Positions 24,278 to 36,086 of a stretch of DNA of 64,000 bases are shown piece by piece. This DNA is from Phycomyces blakesleeanus NRRL 1555(-) (Eukaryota > Mucoromycota > Mucoromycetes > Mucorales > Phycomycetaceae), in assembly GCF_001638985.1 (NCBI RefSeq), contig NW_017265136.1, positions 1,446,726 to 1,510,725 on the forward strand, written 5' to 3'. Numbering within the stretch: position 1 is the stretch's first letter; every line of letters starts with the position of its first letter. Under the pieces are notes generated by a model, which was given only the letters and a program-made list of their open reading frames with translations, had not been told where the DNA came from and did not search any database. Both the position numbers and the translations under genes were made by a program.

Positions 24278-26220
24278 ATAAATACACATACACATATACA
24301 TATTATTAATATCGTTATCCACCTATAATTAATAAAACAAAAATTAACATTCATTTTACTGTATAGAAAAATTGATATTTGTACCAATAATAATACCAAT
24401 GTTAATCTTTCTTATCGAACAAAGGAAACCAAAAAAAAATACAAGTTATTGGTATAGCTCCATATTAAGATACTTTAGTTGTGCAATGCCATTTAAAGTT
24501 AATACCATTCCAATGTAAAAATAAATAAACAAATCATACAGCTTCTTGATATCCTCTTAGTAAATCGTAAATTTGTACATTCTTTTAATTGTGAATATAT
24601 ATACAGAAAACAAAATAAATCAAAATAAGTACGTAAAAATCAATTGCACAATTAATCAGTTTAATATTAGTAAATATTAACGACACATAATTTTGCTTGG
24701 ACAATAATACACAAACGCTCGATAATTTAAAGCATCTTTACCACTGCTCCTTATCATATAACTGGGTTTATAATATTCATTTCCAAGATATCGGTTCTTG
24801 CTTTTCTAAATACAGCCTTTCTTTCGTACTTGAAAGTTTATCACTCCCAATAACTAATACAAAAGAAAAATCAATTTATTATTAGTTATTCCCGTAAGAA
24901 AAAATACACGAGTTTTCGAAACAACCCTTTGATTTTAGCAGAAACTAGAAGATTTTTTTTAACAGGGTCAAATACTTACTAAGTTTCGCATATTTGAATC
25001 ATATTTTGGTGTTATGGAACCATTTATTTTTTGAAAAAGAAACCCCTTGTTTCAATCCAGAAAACCATCTTGAGAGCTGAACGAATAATAAACTGCTTTT
25101 CCGCTAAAAGGAAAAAAAAGTGTAAGCAAATCCTATTATATCCAAATATCTGCAAATAGTCTTTTTTTTTTAAAAAAAAATACAAAATTGTTTTATTATT
25201 ACTGTTACTCTGTAAAGTATTTGTCTTTATGTCCTATTATTCTATTATTCTTGCTAAAAATATTTCTAATCTTTATAGAAGACCGACTAAATGATATCAA
25301 ATATCGGACCAGAAATTTATTACAGTCCTAAAATGCAGAACATTATATCAAACCTTTACAAGATAAGTACGGACATATCATTGATTAAATAAGACATACG
25401 CGTTTGGAGTTATGAGTATAACCATATCTTACTGATACTTTTAAACACGGTGTGGTATTATTGACGTAGATATTACTTTCAACGTAAGATATATATATCT
25501 TGGACTTTGGAGTCAATGTTCTATAAACGATTCTTTGGAAATACTGTGTATATATAATATATATTATTGTGCAAAACATTGCATACACCCTACAGTTCAA
25601 TGAAATACAAATCTCACAAACTAGTACAAATCATATAGTTGCCAATAAACAGAATAAGATCACATCTTGAGAGCATAATAAGCATCAGGTAGTCATATAA
25701 TCTACACTATCTCATTAGTGATAAAATGTTATTTAGTTTTGTTCTTTTTAGTTGGAAATATATAAGAAGATGAGAGGTTACTGCTACCCTCCTCTTTCTC
25801 ATTATCATGTGCTTCATATATGATGTAATGAGCGATACTATTACGACCAAACAAATTCATTTTCTATCAGCCGGGATAAATAACGTAAGTCCTACATACA
25901 ACTTTATATTTACAGCGTATAATAATATTTAGTTTCCATGTATTTTCCGTTAAAATAAAACGGGAAATATTGAGCAAAAAGAATAAGCATTGTCGGCAAT
26001 GAAGACTTCATTTCATTTAAGAAAATATACTTGTTGCTGGTTGGACTTGCCAAGCTAAAGATACAGGCTTAATTTTCTAAAAAAGAAACCGGTATGATAT
26101 TACAAGATACACCTACAAGTTATAAGCTTACTGTATATTTGTAGGGCATATACTTTTAAATAAGATATTTCATATTGTACAGTTTTTACACGTAGGGAAA
26201 TTATATGCTTCGTCAAGATT
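24278..26220. other. AT-rich intergenic region
   Basis: No recognisable gene or RNA in about 1.9 kb. It contains a T10A9 palindrome at 25162-25180 and scattered short frames without conserved motifs. Confidence 0.55.
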
Positions 26221-26229
26221 TTAAAGTTT

Positions 26230-27365
26230 TTTTTTTCGCAATCTTGTTTCTGTCACCAATAAAGTGCTCAAAATTCTCGTAAGAAAGTCTACAAGCCAGT
26301 TCAACAATAACAAAAAAAATACAAGGTTGCTGAAGAAGAAAATCGTAAAGATTGTGACAGTTGTGAGAGCTAGAATTCTTCCTCGGATATCAATTAAGGC
26401 CCTGTGCTGGTCTTGTATGGCACAGTACAGCTTAGATTCTTCTCTGTAAAAAAAAGAAAGAAACCGTGTTAAGATGTAGCTTCTACATTGACATCTTATT
26501 AAAGCCTGCCATTTTTTATACATATTTTATAAAAATGATTTACTAAATAAATTGTATACAAATCCCACTTTAAAGCAATATTCGTCCATACAAAGGTCGA
26601 TAAAGTGGTTAAGACTGTCTTCAGTCTGTCCGTCGCTATATAAGATATAATACTTTCAGTACGCTAAAAATTCCTAAATTTCACTTAGATTAACCGACAT
26701 ATACTATTGCATATTATCTTACAGCCTTTGTTATTTTTGGCCTATATAATTCAAGTTAAATTAAACAAAATGATACACAAATTTGAGCTTACCTTGCGCT
26801 TTATAATTTCTTCGCAGAAATCGCATATATTCTTAATTTCCCTATCAATCAATTCGCCAACTTCACTTTCAGCTGCTTTATCAAGAGTTAACAATGCTTT
26901 TAAGCATTCTTTGGTAGCAGTGCATCTGTTCCAAATAATGGATATTATTCCAGCATTTTGATGTGCTGGGACAAAATCAAGAATGCTGTAATAAAGCAAG
27001 CCGAATAAGATGACTTAGTGATCATGCTCAATTCCCTTTTTCATACAGTAGACATGTTTCCACGTATTAAGAGCGCTTTTTATTAACTGAATACTAAAAT
27101 TGGGGTTTCTATTTTTTTTTTAAAAAAAAAGTCGATTTTGACGTTTTGCAAAGTTGCTGTATAAAACGACTGACCCTATGAAACATTCAAAAAAAAACTA
27201 TTGATGAGCAATTAAATATTTTACATTTACCATTTTCAAATGGACTTACGACAAATAAAGAAATGACAGCTTCATTATTTACTTCGAGGTACAGATCGTA
27301 ATGCAAACTCATGGTCTTATTTTCCAGTTGCGATATTCTTATTTCAATCATTCTCACTTTGGTCT
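26230..27365 (-). pseudogene. Possible multi-exon gene or gene remnant with C-terminal membrane segment
   Basis: Three minus-strand open segments look coding in composition and are separated by splice-like signals. One is near 27365-27255 (EIRISQLENKTMSLHYDLYLEV). A second is near 26984-26790 (a helical stretch with KECLKALLTLDKAAESEVGE and REIKNICDFCEEIIKRK). A third is near 26450-26230, which ends in a strongly hydrophobic segment (TVTIFTIFFFSNLVFFLLLL) and a basic tail. I could not join the first two in a consistent phase with canonical sites, so it may be broken or my exon limits are wrong. The family is not recognised. It lies beside transposon debris. Confidence 0.25.
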
Positions 27366-27939
27366 ATTACGAAAAAAAGGAAGCAATTTAGTCTTCAGGA
27401 TAAAGAAATTCATAGTATAAAATTTTATATTTATTATATCTTCGTTTAAAGTGAGCTAATAAACTTGATGCTTGTCCATAATAAGCTGTTTAATTAGCAC
27501 TACTAGCAAGATTATAGGCTACATACGTTTCTTTTTTATCATATTGCTTTTTAATATTATGTAAATGTCAAACCCGAGAAAAAAATCAATGATTTCTACA
27601 AGTGTTTCCATGTTTTTTTCTCTGTTGAGAGCGTATGCTTGATCACGTATTGTTTATTTTCAAAAATCAATGTGCTCAGCTTGCTTTCTTTCCTGTCTGG
27701 ATCTTGGATATGAGCTCGTATTATTTACATAATAAAAAGTCGTTTTTTTGACAGTTCAGGGAATCAAACCTTTTAACTTTTACCGTTTGATACAAATAAA
27801 CTAAAATAAAAAGGGTATTCAATTATGAGCGTATATTACTATGGTTGGTCCGCCTTCCACTTTGCTATATACAATTGATACTACTATAATCGAGTGCATC
27901 AACCTTTGATACACCAACCCATAAATTTCTGTAAGCGCA

Positions 27940-28450
27940 GACAAAGTCATTAAAGATATTCTCAGCCCTGTTAAAAAGGTATTTAAAGCAGAACTCGAGT
28001 ATAGCATGACCAATAAGAATCTTGAGTGAAGCGTCAATATTTATAGAGATACTTTGTAAGACACTACCATGGATAGCAGATGTATCAAAGCAAGAAGCTA
28101 TATTGAGCAAGAGTTAATTGGCCGTAAGTACACGTATTATGTAAACACTCTTGGCGTACATGATCACCACAAATGGAAACACTAATATTTGTAGATACTT
28201 TGTAAACACGGATAATCTCTGTGTGCTTGAAGAGTTGCAAATGGGTAATCACCCTGGGCAGTTTTTCTGTGGAAACCAGAATGTCTTGACCGATGGTGGT
28301 TACACGACAAAGGCCTATTTTGTGTCAGTAATCAAGGAGTCAATGTCCAATGTTGACAAAAAAATCAAAATCCACGTCGCAATGATGAGGAAAAAGATTG
28401 AACACACCTGTGGGATCCTCAAAGAGAGAATATTCCTTCCTAAAGAATAA
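27940..28450 (+). pseudogene. Decayed PIF/Harbinger-like (DDE_Tnp_4) transposase fragment
   Basis: Two frames together resemble the catalytic part of a PIF/Harbinger transposase. The first, from 28069, contains IGRKYTYYVNTLGVHDHHKW, like the segment of these enzymes that precedes their second acidic residue. The second, 28151-28450, has FFCGNQNVLTDGGYTTKAYF (compare the conserved L-x-D-x-G-Y motif) and then MMRKKIEHTCGILKERI, matching the R-x-x-x-E-x-x-x-G-x-L-K-x-R signature near the end of the domain. A frameshift near 28150 separates them and the N-terminal part is lost. The identification rests on motif spacing only. Confidence 0.5.
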
Positions 28451-28859
28451 TCCTATAAAAGTACGAAATCAGAATGACAAGTAAATTAACAATGCATGGA
28501 TCAGAATTTGTGTCATGCTGACCAACTTCTTGATTGATCAGATGGATGATACAATGACAATCTAGATTGGGCTACTCTGGGAGCAGAAAATATGGGAAGT
28601 TAAACAGGATCAAAAGAGAAAGTATATTTGCTACCAAAAATACATTTTTAGCAGCTCCAATGTCGGATGAAAATGGCACACCCAAGTGTAAGTGAGTTAA
28701 AGAAATGTTACTCACAAAGAATAGAGATGCACGTCTCATTTGAAAAAACATAAAGATACATTGCATAAGCATTTGAAATATAAGTGTCAAATCTCTTGTA
28801 TAATAAAGGTTATTATGATCTGATATTGATAGTTAGTTATCATAAGCTTTATTAAATGT

Positions 28860-29660
28860 TTCTTTCAATATTTAATTAACTTCTTTTTCTGACTTGTTAA
28901 AACGCTTTACCACATCAATCGTTTCTTTTATCTTCAACTCATCGTTGTATTTATTCAAACACTCCTCGCTTGGGATTTGAAGATCATGATAAACAACTGC
29001 CAACTGCTTTTTTTACGATACAGATAGCTTTGTGCTGCCTCCGTGGCCCTAGTATACTCCTCCAACTACTTCTTCACCTCTTGTATGAAACCAAAGTACT
29101 AGATCTCCCTTTTTCTACCTTTTCTTTGTAATAGTGGTTCAAGAGAGGAGGGAAGCAAAGACTGAAAATCTCATGTATATTTCTGGCCTCATTATTGACA
29201 ATTTTACTGTTATTTAGGTAAACTGATTTTTTATCCAAGCTGTCTATACTACTATTATATTTTTTGAAAGCATTTGCATTCTCCATACTTTATTGGCTGA
29301 GTAATATATGGAACAAGAGGAGAACCTGTCTTTCTATCAGTCGCGACCTTTTCCATTCAAAAGAATGTTTCTTTTTAAAAAAAAAAACAGTTGGATTTTA
29401 CTATAGATACGCAAGTTCGATTCAAATAAAAACTTGGATAAAATACTTTTACAGATATTTTTAACTTTTGTTTCAAACCTTATTTTTTACTAGCAAAGGT
29501 TTGGTCTTTAGAAAAGACTTTAGTACTATTCTTCCATATATTGTATATTTCACCGTATTGCTCTGTCAGCGAGTCGCCCAGACTTGCCTTGATTTGCTTA
29601 CTGGATCGGTTAACTCCTTGCTTCTAAAGATACGGTAAACTGCTCTTCAATCATCAATTT
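28860..29660 (-). pseudogene. Broken ORF beside the Harbinger relic, possibly its accessory protein
   Basis: A minus-strand stretch that reads as coding in several frames interrupted by shifts and stops. Near 29640-29490 it gives GVNRSSKQIKASLGDSLTEQ and IYNIWKNSTKVFSKDQ. At 29286-29077 it gives MENANAFKKYNSSIDSLDKK and continues with KIVNNEARNIHEIF. Below that, two overlapping frames contain LEEYTRATEAAQSYLYRKK and DLQIPSEECLNKYNDELK. R-S-x-K-Q-I is reminiscent of the third helix of a Myb/SANT domain, which PIF/Harbinger accessory proteins carry. The convergent position next to the transposase fragment fits. This is tentative. Confidence 0.3.
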
Positions 29661-30068
29661 ATTTATTTTTTTAAAAAAGAAAAAACTCCCTTTAATTATT
29701 TTTTTCTTCCCCGCTCTTTGGCGTTTGCTTTTACTGTAACAGGGAAAAAATAATTTTACGGAATAACCGGGATTTGTCTCTTTCTCCCTTTCATGAAAAC
29801 GAATCGTAACCATGGACTGTAGTACAACCTGAAAGTTTATATAGCTAAGCCTTCAGAGACGACCCGAAAACACGCAATACCGATCAAATTGGTAAAAGTA
29901 CTTGAACCGACCCCCTTCTTATATAGAAATAAAGAATTTGACTTATAAATGAGTGCCAAGAAAATTTCTAGAAAAGGGATAATATGTAGACTATTTAATA
30001 TAAATACCCCTTTTTCAGTTCTTTATTTCTTTTCATTTCTATCGACAAAACAGGACAAAACTTGTATC

Positions 30069-30470
30069 ATGAAGCTCTATTTAATTTTGACACTTTTTTT
30101 TATTACTGCTATTTCCATAAACGCTGCCCCAGATACAAGCTCTGACGAACCTCTTGAGAACTGTATAGAAATCACGTATCCCGTAAATGAATCCACTTTG
30201 GAGGTTGGAACCAGCTATACTGTTACCTGGAACGTCATTGGTGAATGTACTTTTCCAAAATCATTGGTTCTTGGATACGACTACTCTGACGACCCAGAAT
30301 ACTTTGCTGAAGTAGAATACACCCTTGCAGAGAACATTGATATTGCTGCTGGATCAGTGGATATCTTTATCTCTGAAAATGTCCCTAGAAATCGCCACAT
30401 TATTGCCGTTCAGAGTACTACCCCAGAATTTGATGACATTGATAGTTACAATGTCGTTTACTTTGTATAA
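30069..30470 (+). CDS. Small secreted Kre9/Knh1-like Ig-fold protein
   Basis: Intronless 133-residue protein. The N-terminus MKLYLILTLFFITAISINAA is a typical signal peptide, with likely cleavage after INA. The mature part begins with an acidic patch, then ITYPVNESTLEVGTSYTVTW. This matches the opening of the Kre9/Knh1 N-terminal Ig-like domain, a family involved in beta-1,6-glucan assembly and common in small secreted fungal proteins. There is no GPI signal or Ser/Thr-rich tail. The ATG at 30069 is chosen over an in-frame ATG 120 bases upstream because it places the signal peptide at the terminus. An ATAAAA signal follows about 45 bases after the stop. Confidence 0.75.
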   Translation: MKLYLILTLFFITAISINAAPDTSSDEPLENCIEITYPVNESTLEVGTSYTVTWNVIGECTFPKSLVLGYDYSDDPEYFAEVEYTLAENIDIAAGSVDIFISENVPRNRHIIAVQSTTPEFDDIDSYNVVYFV

Positions 30471-30644
30471 ACATGTATCCATAGTATTTGTTGATTTCAT
30501 AAACATTTGGAGTAAATAAAAGCATGCATAAAATATTTAAATGCTCCAAGTTTTTAATTTGGTACAAGATGACAGGAACTTTTTGTATTGAATTATCTGA
30601 ATTTATGTACAATTTTGAGTTAAAATAATATACTATTTATTATT

Positions 30645-30690
30645 ATTATTATTATTATTACTATTACTATTATTATTACTATAATTATTT
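30645..30690. repeat. (TTA)n microsatellite
   Basis: TTATTATTA and TTACTATTA repeats in the short gap between the Kre9-like gene and the 3' end of the Rab3GAP gene. Confidence 0.8.
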
Positions 30691-30710
30691 GGTTTATTTA
30701 AAGCTTTTTT

Positions 30711-33700
30711 TTAGGAACAGATAGTGTCAGTTGTATGCATTTCTATTATCCGTACTTCATTTTCTTTGATAATTGTATATTGACGCTCTGGTAAAGTTCT
30801 TCCTTCCATAGCCAATGCAGACCCATCACTGTAGAGAACATATTCTCGAGAATAAGGCTCAGCTATAGTACCTTCTGTAGATCATTAAAGCGTTGTTAAA
30901 AGAAATAAATTTAATAAAACGAAATAGTATAAAAGTAAAATAAAAAAAAACTTACGTTCACTTCTAAAGAATTTAAAGACAACCTCGCGTTCTTCCCCTT
31001 CTTTTACATATGTTTGGGATGAAACTAAAAGGCGATCTACCAGGGAATACTGTCTTGGAAGCTACAGCATAGAGTTTGTAAAATGCTTACAAAAAGTTGG
31101 TTTATAAATAATACCTTTCTCAAGAGGGAAATCGCATTGGCTAACAAGGTCTCCTGTTGCTTGACCATTGATATAAGACTATCCATCGTACACTTTCCAT
31201 TTCTACAATAAAAAGAAATAGATATATAAACAAAAACGGTCGAGTAGAATGATAGGATTATTACCTAACGTCTTCCCAAGGAAAATTCACAAGTTCTTTT
31301 CCAAACTTGGACAAGCCTTCAATAACAGGCTGAGAATGACTTGTCACTGGATGGGAAACGAGTGTATCATACGCTATTAATCCTACTGTAGGCAGCAGTC
31401 TATATATTTTAAGAAAGAAAATTAGTTTCATAAATGGTTCATGTTGAGCTCTACTTGCAGTGAGAATGTTTCATGAATTGGCATGCTTTCCAGATAGTGT
31501 AAAGCCTACATATTGTACACATGCTTAGATACACACTACTTTTTTCTTTTTTAAATACTAATACTAGTATTAACACCCAAGCCTTCATTTTACTTTTTCT
31601 CCCTCGGCCAAAGTATTAAAAAGTGGTTTTTGACGATCCCAAGGTATTCTTCTAGAACACTATATATGGCATATCAAAGTATTTCAATACATCTTTATAT
31701 GAGCACACGTTTGGATTGACTATTGTATTCTTACCTTCCATAACTCTTGCCAAATATTTCCAGCTCCCCCCATTCGCGCACTCATTTGACCTCTGATTTC
31801 AGATTGTTCATCATCCTTTCCTGGAATATCCTCCTTGATCCAGTCTTTTGGAGAATGCCAGCGCACAAAATCTTCTAAAGTAGAATGTGGATTGGCAGCC
31901 TTGAATGATTGCATATCAGAATACAGCTGAGCAGATTGTAACTTAGCACGAATATGGGTGGCATCCTCGGATGTTCCCAGGTTCTCAAAAACATCTGTCT
32001 GTTGTTCGATCATGTCTTCGGTCATAAACCCAGGATTCTGAATCAATTGGTCAAGAGTTATTATTATCGGTTTTATTTGCAAATATATGAACTTACTTGT
32101 GTGTGGGGGATCCACATGGGTTCATACGTTTTTATAAGGCGTAAAGATGGATGCTGGAAGTCTCTTCCTTCAAACGAATGTTCGTCTTGTATCTCATTCT
32201 CTACGTCGTTCATATATCCACCATCGGATGGGTTGTGATGAGGGAAATGAAGTCCTGCTGTATAATTATCGGAATCTGTGTTTGGCGAATAGTTTAGACG
32301 GACAAAGGACTCGCTCATGGAATGGGGATTAGCTGTGTCAGATACATCCGAAACAGAAGATCTGTTAGACCGTGAGGGACGAATAGGTTTGTTTTCTACA
32401 GTAGAAGATCCCTTTGTTGGATATTGGTAGGATGCGATTTCATCAATATCTTCCATGTCTTCAATTTCCTCCAAGTCCTCTATCTCTTCCATATCCTCTA
32501 TCGAATCAAAGAATATCTCGCTGTCACTAATAACTAAATCTTGTTCAGTCTTCTCGGAAAGACTTGGGCTTCGTCGATTAGGCTTTTGAGATCCCTATAA
32601 AAAACACATATTAAATTACCTTGTTATTCTTTGAATATAGATATAGATATATTTACCGTGGTCTTTTTTACTTTACGCTTGGGTGTTGCATCGCGTCTCT
32701 TTGTGGCTTCTTGCAAACGCCGATAAATACAGCAATTGATCATAGCAAGCTTTTGATGTAACTAAAGTAATGATGTATTGTGAGTCACTAAGGAATTCAC
32801 CTGTCCACGCATATATATATATATACAACTTACTCTATTGAATCTCAAATCAATTCCAAGAGTCTTTGTAATATCAGGTTTCACAGTCTCACTACTCTCG
32901 TGCATGGGACCTTCATTTGCATAAGAAGGTTGGTATAGGTAAGGGGAGACATTAGGGATGGGAACTAGGTGCTCCCAGTGCCATCGAATTTGACGCAGAA
33001 TTTCTATCCACAAGATACGCAAAAAGCCCATATACGATGGAATTGCATGAGGCTTGGAAGTATCAGACAGTGTATGGAGAGAATAGACCAAAAAATTCCA
33101 CAGAAAAGAGCGATAGGGAACTGCCGCGCCATACTTGATGCGCAAAACAAGAGCATGGGCACTAAAAAGCGATGTGCCTCTAATATGCTCTTGAGTGAAA
33201 TGAGCAGTTTTTTGGTGCTCTTGGTTCGCCTGGAAAAGCGAGCTAAGGACCTGTTCCAGTTGGTCCGATTTTACGACTGTGATTTGGTTAGATCCTTGGG
33301 CTATTGGGCGTGTTTGTCCCATTGCATTTAACAAGTTTCGTACAAGTCCGTTGTCTTGTCCATAAGTTTCAGCATCATCTCCTTTGTTGTTGTTATCGTA
33401 AGGCGCAAGATATTCTCGATTTGTGGGATCCTTTACCCACGAGTAAACTGCCTGAGTGAGTAAACTTGAAAGGAAGGAACGCTGTTGGCTGGAAGGTCCA
33501 AATTCATGTGAGATGCGCCAGTGCTTCGCGGTAAGAGCATCCATTTCAGAGTGGAGTGCACTGTCGCTGTAGGCAGTCTCGTCAGTCAGGGGGAAGATGG
33601 CATTTAATGTGAGAGTACGAAGGGGGTCATTAAACGGCCCAAAAGGTAAGCTAGGTAAACAGGGTAGGATACCATGAACAATCGGTCTCTCCAATGTTCG

Positions 33701-34573
33701 CTTATCATGTATGATTGGCTCGAGAAGATCCTCCTCAGAATCCTTCCAGTCCTCATCAAACCAGTTTTTTACATTGTAGCTAAACACAGCCATGGCATCC
33801 ACAGGTCCCAAATCAGCTGTTCGATGAAATCCTAAAGTAATTGTTAAACTTTCTTGGATAGACGGAGAAAAAGGTTTATTGAAAAATGAAGGCTTACCCT
33901 GATCTTCACGCCTCATTTCTAGCTTTTGTCGAAAGAGATTTCGGAGACCATCAAGATGTGTGTAGCGGGAAGATACAGCAGAGGCAACTATTGTATTGAA
34001 GCGGATCTCTGTCTTGTCAGAGCCGAGCATGTAGCCTATGTAAAGATGATGCCGGAGCTGCCCGACTTGTATAAATACCGGAAGACGACAGCCTGTATTC
34101 TGAGCGGCAATTGCACACGCAGATATGAAAGACTTGGCTTGTTGTAGATCAACAACCGTCTTTGTGGAAGAAAATAGTTTGGACTTTAGAGAGTCCGATA
34201 ATGGTGCAAATACTAAGAAACGACTAAACCCCGTCCAGCGATGTAAAGGATGAAAAGTCTTTGGGACATTGTCAGTGAACAAATAAAGATCGTCCATCAC
34301 AAGGGGGCGCTGGCTTTTTTGCCGACTAATGGGATAGTAGTTGTAAGTGATTTTATAAGTCTCGTCACCGACGGACAGTAGCTCATGTTGAATAAACTCC
34401 TTTGTGATGCATTCATCAGAAAAAATTCCATCACTCCCGTCTTTTATTCCCCAGGAATATATTGTTTCTTCGATCGCTGTAACGAGTCGTTCGAAATGCG
34501 AGACCGAGGTATAGTCAACAAATTCAAAGAGCTCTTCACTGTGAGCCGAGCTCTGGCGGCGCTTGGTGTTCAT
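30711..34573 (-). CDS. Rab3 GTPase-activating protein catalytic subunit
   Basis: Nine exons (34573-32834, 32761-32657, 32594-32097, 32037-31735, 31505-31459, 31399-31265, 31202-31115, 31061-30956, 30874-30711) join in phase to 1,061 residues, near the usual size of RAB3GAP1. Diagnostic segments are FEFVDYTSVSHFERLVTAIE at the N-terminus, LPFGPFNDPLRTLTLNAIFP in the middle, and STLEDFVRWHSPKDWI followed by SARMGGAGNIWQELW in the conserved catalytic region. In animals the two-subunit complex acts on Rab18/Rab3 at ER and autophagic membranes. The fifth intron is GC-AG (CT|GCAAGT), the only donor that keeps phase. An acidic Glu/Asp-Met-Glu-Asp repeat lies in exon 3. The gene is head-to-head with HUT1, 109 bases apart. 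Confidence 0.92.
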
Positions 34574-34682
34574 AGTGGAGTGCATAAAAGGAAGAAGAAC
34601 GAGGACAAGGCGAGTCACACAGAAAGCTTTAAGCCCAATCGAAATCGACCACACGTCCACAATCCTTGCTCTTTTCCTTATT
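34574..34682. promoter_or_regulatory. Compact bidirectional promoter (Rab3GAP / HUT1)
   Basis: Only 109 bases separate the two divergent start codons. A CCAAT pentamer (in GCCCAATCG, near 34634) and a pyrimidine-rich tract before the HUT1 ATG are the only visible elements. If HUT1 instead begins at the in-frame ATG at 34563, the two coding regions would overlap. Confidence 0.5.
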
Positions 34683-35797
34683 ATGCTTCGTTTTGCACTG
34701 TGTGTTGCTGGAATTTATGCTTGTTTCTTAACATGGGGAGTTATCCAAGAACGCGTGAGCACTACACCATATGGTAGTGAAGAGAACCCTAAGAAGTTCC
34801 GTTTCTTCATTGTCTTGAATACCATCCAGTCCCTCATTGCCGCTCTGGTGGCATTCATTTACATCAAGGTCACCGGCCGTCATCTCAATATTAGCAGCAC
34901 CCCAACTAGCCTATACCTGAAGTATGCGCAGGTCGCACTCTTTAACTGCATTGGATCGCCGTTTGGCTATGCTGCTCTACGACACATCGACTATCCTACC
35001 ATGATTCTCGGTAAATCCTGCAAGCTTGTACCTGTCATGTTTATGAACGTGCTAGTCTATCGTCGTCGCTTTCCTCTTCACAAGTACATTTGTGTCTTTT
35101 TAATTACTGTCGGTGTGTCTATGTTCATGCTTTACCACCGTACTGAGGGAGGTTCCAAGGCTGCTTCTACGAACTCCATGTGGGGTCTCTTCTTGCTGTG
35201 TACCAACCTTGCGATCGACGGTCTCACCAACGCTACACAAGACCAAATCTTTCACAAGTACCCCTCTCATGGAAGCGGTCAGCACATGATGTTCTTCATG
35301 AATGTATTTGGTTCTATCTTCTCAGCCACCTACCTCCTTATTCACCCTTACAACAACGAGCTCTGGCAGGCAATCGAATTCTTTAGCGAATATCCTGCTG
35401 TAATTAGAGATGTTTTATTGTTTGGCTTATGCGGAGCAGTTGGTCAATGCTTCATCTTTTACACACTGTACAAGTACGGCAGTTTGCGTCTGGTCACTGT
35501 AACAGTGACACGAAAACTGTTTACCATGTTGATTAGCGTATTTTGGTTCAACCATGTCCTTTCCTTTGGTCAGTGGGCTGGAGTTACTCTTGTGTTTTCA
35601 GGTAAGATTAAGGACCTTAAACAAAAAAAAACCAATTATAACTCTAACTCTACCTTTTATTTTCATTTCTTACAGCTATTGGATTGGAAGCCTATATCAA
35701 GAAGCAAGAAAATGCCAAGGCAAAGAAGCAACACAATACTGTACCAGTATTGGTCAGCTCAGGAACAATGAAAAAGCCTATAGACAAATTTGCTTAA
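34683..35797 (+). CDS. HUT1: UDP-galactose/nucleotide-sugar transporter, SLC35B1/HUT1 family
   Basis: ER multi-pass transporter moving a nucleotide sugar (or ATP, as shown for human SLC35B1) into the ER lumen. Exons are 34683-35601 and 35676-35797, encoding 346 residues with about nine or ten hydrophobic helices. The N-terminus LRFALCVAGIYACFLTWGVI with the following QERVST is the family signature, and SPFGYAALRHIDYPTMILGK and LRLVTVTVTRKLFTML are conserved helices. The C-terminus ends in a lysine-rich tail (YIKKQENAKAKKQ), as expected for ER retention. The ATG beginning MLRFALC matches the family start. A 40-residue upstream in-frame extension lacks conservation features. Confidence 0.93.
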
Positions 35798-36086
35798 TTG
35801 AAATAGATAGTTGGAACTGAGTTCCGATTAATTTTTTTTTTATATTATAAATATTTATTGAAGAAACATTAAACGTTCTTTTCTTTTTCATTTTCCTTTT
35901 TCTTTATAAATGATTATAAAATAGATAGAGAAACAGAAAGAAAGAGACTGGCTATACAAAATAAAAGCGAACTAATAGAGAGGAATATACAGATGATTGT
36001 GTACTAGGCTTTAGGGAAGGGATCATGAAAATGGGTATCTATGGATAAAGTAAAAATAAAATAAAAAATGAAAGTGTGCAGAAATT

